Made by a program: the position numbers and the translations under genes. This document shows, piece after piece, positions 62,455 through 64,000 of a stretch of DNA of 64,000 nt (position 1 is the first letter of the stretch; each line of letters starts with the position of its first letter). The DNA comes from Streptomyces sp. RB17 (GTDB lineage Bacteria > Actinomycetota > Actinomycetes > Streptomycetales > Streptomycetaceae), in assembly GCF_009604455.1 (NCBI RefSeq), contig NZ_WEGL01000002.1, forward strand, positions 1,178,001 to 1,242,000, written 5' to 3'. The notes beneath the pieces were generated by a model that saw only the letters and a program-made list of their open reading frames with translations, was not told the DNA's origin and did no database searches.

Positions 62455-63003
62455 ATGGCGCAGCGCAGGGCGGCGAAGCGGCCGGATGCCGTGGCGGGGA
62501 TCGTCGAGGATTGGGCGCGTGAGCGGCCGGAGCTGGACACCTCACCGCTGGAGGTGCTCGCCCGGCTGCACCGGTCGTATCTGCGGTACCAGTCGCGGAT
62601 GACCGCGCGGCTCGAGGAGCACGGGCTGTCCGTCGCCGGGTTCGACGTGCTCACCGCGCTGCGTCGGTCCGGCGCCCCGTACCGGCTGACCGCCGGGCAG
62701 CTCGCCGCCTCCGGGCTGATCTCCTCCGCGGGGGTGACCCTGCGCCTCGACCGGCTCGAGAAGGACGGCCTGCTCGTACGCGAGCGGGACGCCGAGGACC
62801 GGCGGGTGGTGTACTCACGCCTCACCGAGGCCGGCCTGAAGAAGGTGGACGAGGTGTTCGCCGAACACCTGGAGAACGAACGCCGCATGCTCGGCGAGCT
62901 CTCACCCGCCGAGCGCCGCCAACTGGCCCGCCTGCTCTCCAAGTTGGAGCATTCGATCGTCGGGTCCGAAGACGCCGCGGACGAGGGTGCGGAGGCGAGC
63001 TGA
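62455..63003 (+). CDS. MarR-family transcriptional regulator
   Basis: 182 residues from the ATG at 62455 (GAGGGG 7 nt upstream); an ATG at 62437 is possible. Winged HTH: SVAGFDVLTALRRSGAPYRL, LTAGQLAASGLISSAGVTLR, LDRLEKDGLLVRERDAEDRR, all MarR features. Dimerisation helices flank it. It likely senses a phenolic compound and used to control the neighbouring efflux gene, now broken, as well as itself. Confidence 0.9.
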   Translation: MAQRRAAKRPDAVAGIVEDWARERPELDTSPLEVLARLHRSYLRYQSRMTARLEEHGLSVAGFDVLTALRRSGAPYRLTAGQLAASGLISSAGVTLRLDRLEKDGLLVRERDAEDRRVVYSRLTEAGLKKVDEVFAEHLENERRMLGELSPAERRQLARLLSKLEHSIVGSEDAADEGAEAS

Positions 63004-63127
63004 CCTGGCCGCGGCTGAAGTGAGGAGCGGGGCGGCACGCGGGCGTGGATGACAAGGCGCTGCTGCTGGCCGGGCTGGCCGACCTGGCAGTGAGTATGCC
63101 GGGGGCGACCGTGGCACCGCGCGGGGA

Positions 63128-63770
63128 ATGCTGCGCCGCTCGGACACCGCCGAGCCGACGGCCGAGGCCGAGGCCGAGCACGAGCTGATGGCGCGTGGCC
63201 GCCCGGCGCTGGACCGGTACGCGGCCGTACCCCGGCTCACCTGGAGATCCTCGCTCAGGCCGCCCTGGCTCGTCGCCGCGGAGGCCGGCCAGCTCGCGGC
63301 GGTCGATCCGCTCCTCGCGCCGGTGGCAGAACAACTGGAGGCGACGGTCGCGGACCGCAAACTCTGCTACTGGGGCCGGCGCGCGGTGGGACAGCCGGAC
63401 AGCGACGCGCTGCTGGCGGCGGCCTCCATGGAGCTGGTGCACGCTGCCGCGGTGGTGCACGACGAGCTCATCGACGACAGCGTGCTCCGCCATGGGCGTC
63501 CCACCGCGCACATCGTCCTGCGCGGTGCCGTACTGTGCCGTCCGGCTGCCGCCGCCGCGAGGTCGCCGGCGATGCCGGCGGGAGACCTGCCCACGGCGCT
63601 GGCCGGGCAGCCGTTCGCCACCAGCGGTCTGCCCGCCGCCCACCTCGCCCGGCCCGGCCCCTGTGGTCAGTGATGGCCCGCGGGCTGTCAACGGCGAGTG
63701 TCTGGAGATCCTGCGTACCGGCGCCGGCGCGGACACCACGGCACACGACCCTATCGAGGACATGAAAGGA
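63128..63770 (+). pseudogene. Polyprenyl synthetase relic
   Basis: The open part reads KLCYWGRRAVGQPDSDALLA, then SMELVHAAAVVHDELIDDSV and RHGRPTAHIVL, the first Asp-rich region of a farnesyl/geranylgeranyl-type synthase (family: HDDxxDxSDTRRGxPT). The metal-binding DDxxD is HDELIDD here. The coding frame then changes: VNGECLEILRT continues in another frame near 63690. The second Asp-rich motif is absent. It is also truncated, so it is non-functional. Confidence 0.65.
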
Positions 63771-63826
63771 CCCCGGCGCGCAGCCGAACGGCACACCACA
63801 TCATCAGTGAACCGGCACGCAGGCCT

Positions 63827-64000
63827 TCACCCGGTGGCGCCGGCCACCGGCTGCGCCTTCGACTGCTGCCCGGCCTGCGCCTGGTACAGGCGGCGCAGAC
63901 GGACCACGCCGAGGTCGTGCTGGTAGAGGTTCTCGTACTGGTCGGCGTCCGAGGGGAGGCTCTCGAGGATGACGCGGTCCTGCTCCAGGACCTGCCAGTG
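63827..64000 (-). CDS. Rieske-type aromatic-ring-hydroxylating oxygenase, C-terminal end (partial)
   Basis: Only the last 57 codons are in the window; the 5' part lies beyond the right edge. It reads HWQVLEQDRVILESLPSD, then ENLYQHDLGVVRLRRLYQ, and ends before TGA at 63827. This is the closing segment of Rieske non-haem iron oxygenase alpha subunits (EQDxxVLExxP; DxGVVxLRRLY). The call rests on a short tail and could be confirmed from the next window. Confidence 0.55.
   Translation of the reverse strand, partial: HWQVLEQDRVILESLPSDADQYENLYQHDLGVVRLRRLYQAQAGQQSKAQPVAGATG

Noticed and set aside
1..64000. CRISPR arrays, tRNA or rRNA genes, transposases, phage or conjugation genes
   Set aside because: No regularly spaced identical repeats, no tRNA-like cloverleaf and no such protein families were seen on reading the window.

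Overview
The window reads as chromosomal DNA from a high-GC actinomycete, most likely Streptomyces or a close relative. GC is very high, GTG starts and 4-nt GTGA/ATGA start-stop overlaps are common, and the families fit: ECF42 sigma factor, F420-type enzymes, DevR-like regulator, SpoIIE phosphatase with GAF and ATPase domains, MmyB-type and cupin-type XRE regulators, LmeA-like (DUF2993) protein. Identification rests on protein similarity read by eye; no database search was possible.

Layout. 1-2.1 kb: end of a YCII protein and its ECF42 sigma factor, then relics of an aldo/keto reductase and an F420-dependent oxidoreductase. 2.2-9.5 kb: alpha-xyloside utilisation locus: GH31 alpha-xylosidase, divergent from a lipoprotein-permease-permease ABC importer and a GH1 beta-glucosidase, with a 46-codon xylA remnant between. 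9.5-15.3 kb: two XRE-cupin regulators, a GNAT enzyme, an MFS and an EamA transporter, a PaiB-like protein and a B3/B4-domain protein. 15.3-17.8 kb: lipoamide dehydrogenase and an AraC regulator, followed by a degenerate tandem repeat. 18-24.3 kb: a five-gene aromatic degradation operon: a maleylacetate reductase/hydroxyquinol 1,2-dioxygenase fusion, an FAD hydroxylase, both CoA-transferase subunits and a thiolase. Together these would take a hydroxylated aromatic through hydroxyquinol, maleylacetate and 3-oxoadipate to succinyl-CoA and acetyl-CoA. A DevR-like regulator diverges from it.

25.3-41.4 kb: TetR regulator, saccharopine-dehydrogenase-like protein, GNAT-AAA+ fusion, multidomain PP2C phosphatase, an accessory dnaK-grpE-DUF2993 operon, GntP permease, amidohydrolase, PPOX enzyme, DUF6884 protein, TetR/SDR pair. 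41.5-50.4 kb: a gene-poor stretch with many broken genes (aldo/keto reductase, PEBP, threonine-synthase-like, GyrB-like, O-methyltransferase) between intact YbdK-like ligase, GNAT, phosphotransferase and a His-tailed permease with a perfect CsoR-like operator. 50.4-64 kb: ArnT-like glycosyltransferase, secreted hydrolase, an MmyB regulator divergent from an MFS-CMD-cupin operon, isochorismatase-like and SDR pair, ATP-grasp enzyme, MarR regulator beside a broken MFS gene, polyprenyl synthetase relic, and the end of a Rieske oxygenase.

The most striking overall property is the number of gene relics (at least a dozen in 64 kb), as expected of a Streptomyces chromosome arm. Candidates for new biology are the GNAT/XRE start-codon overlap, the GNAT-AAA+ fusion, the fusion-based hydroxyquinol operon, and several operators whose regulators are not in the window.
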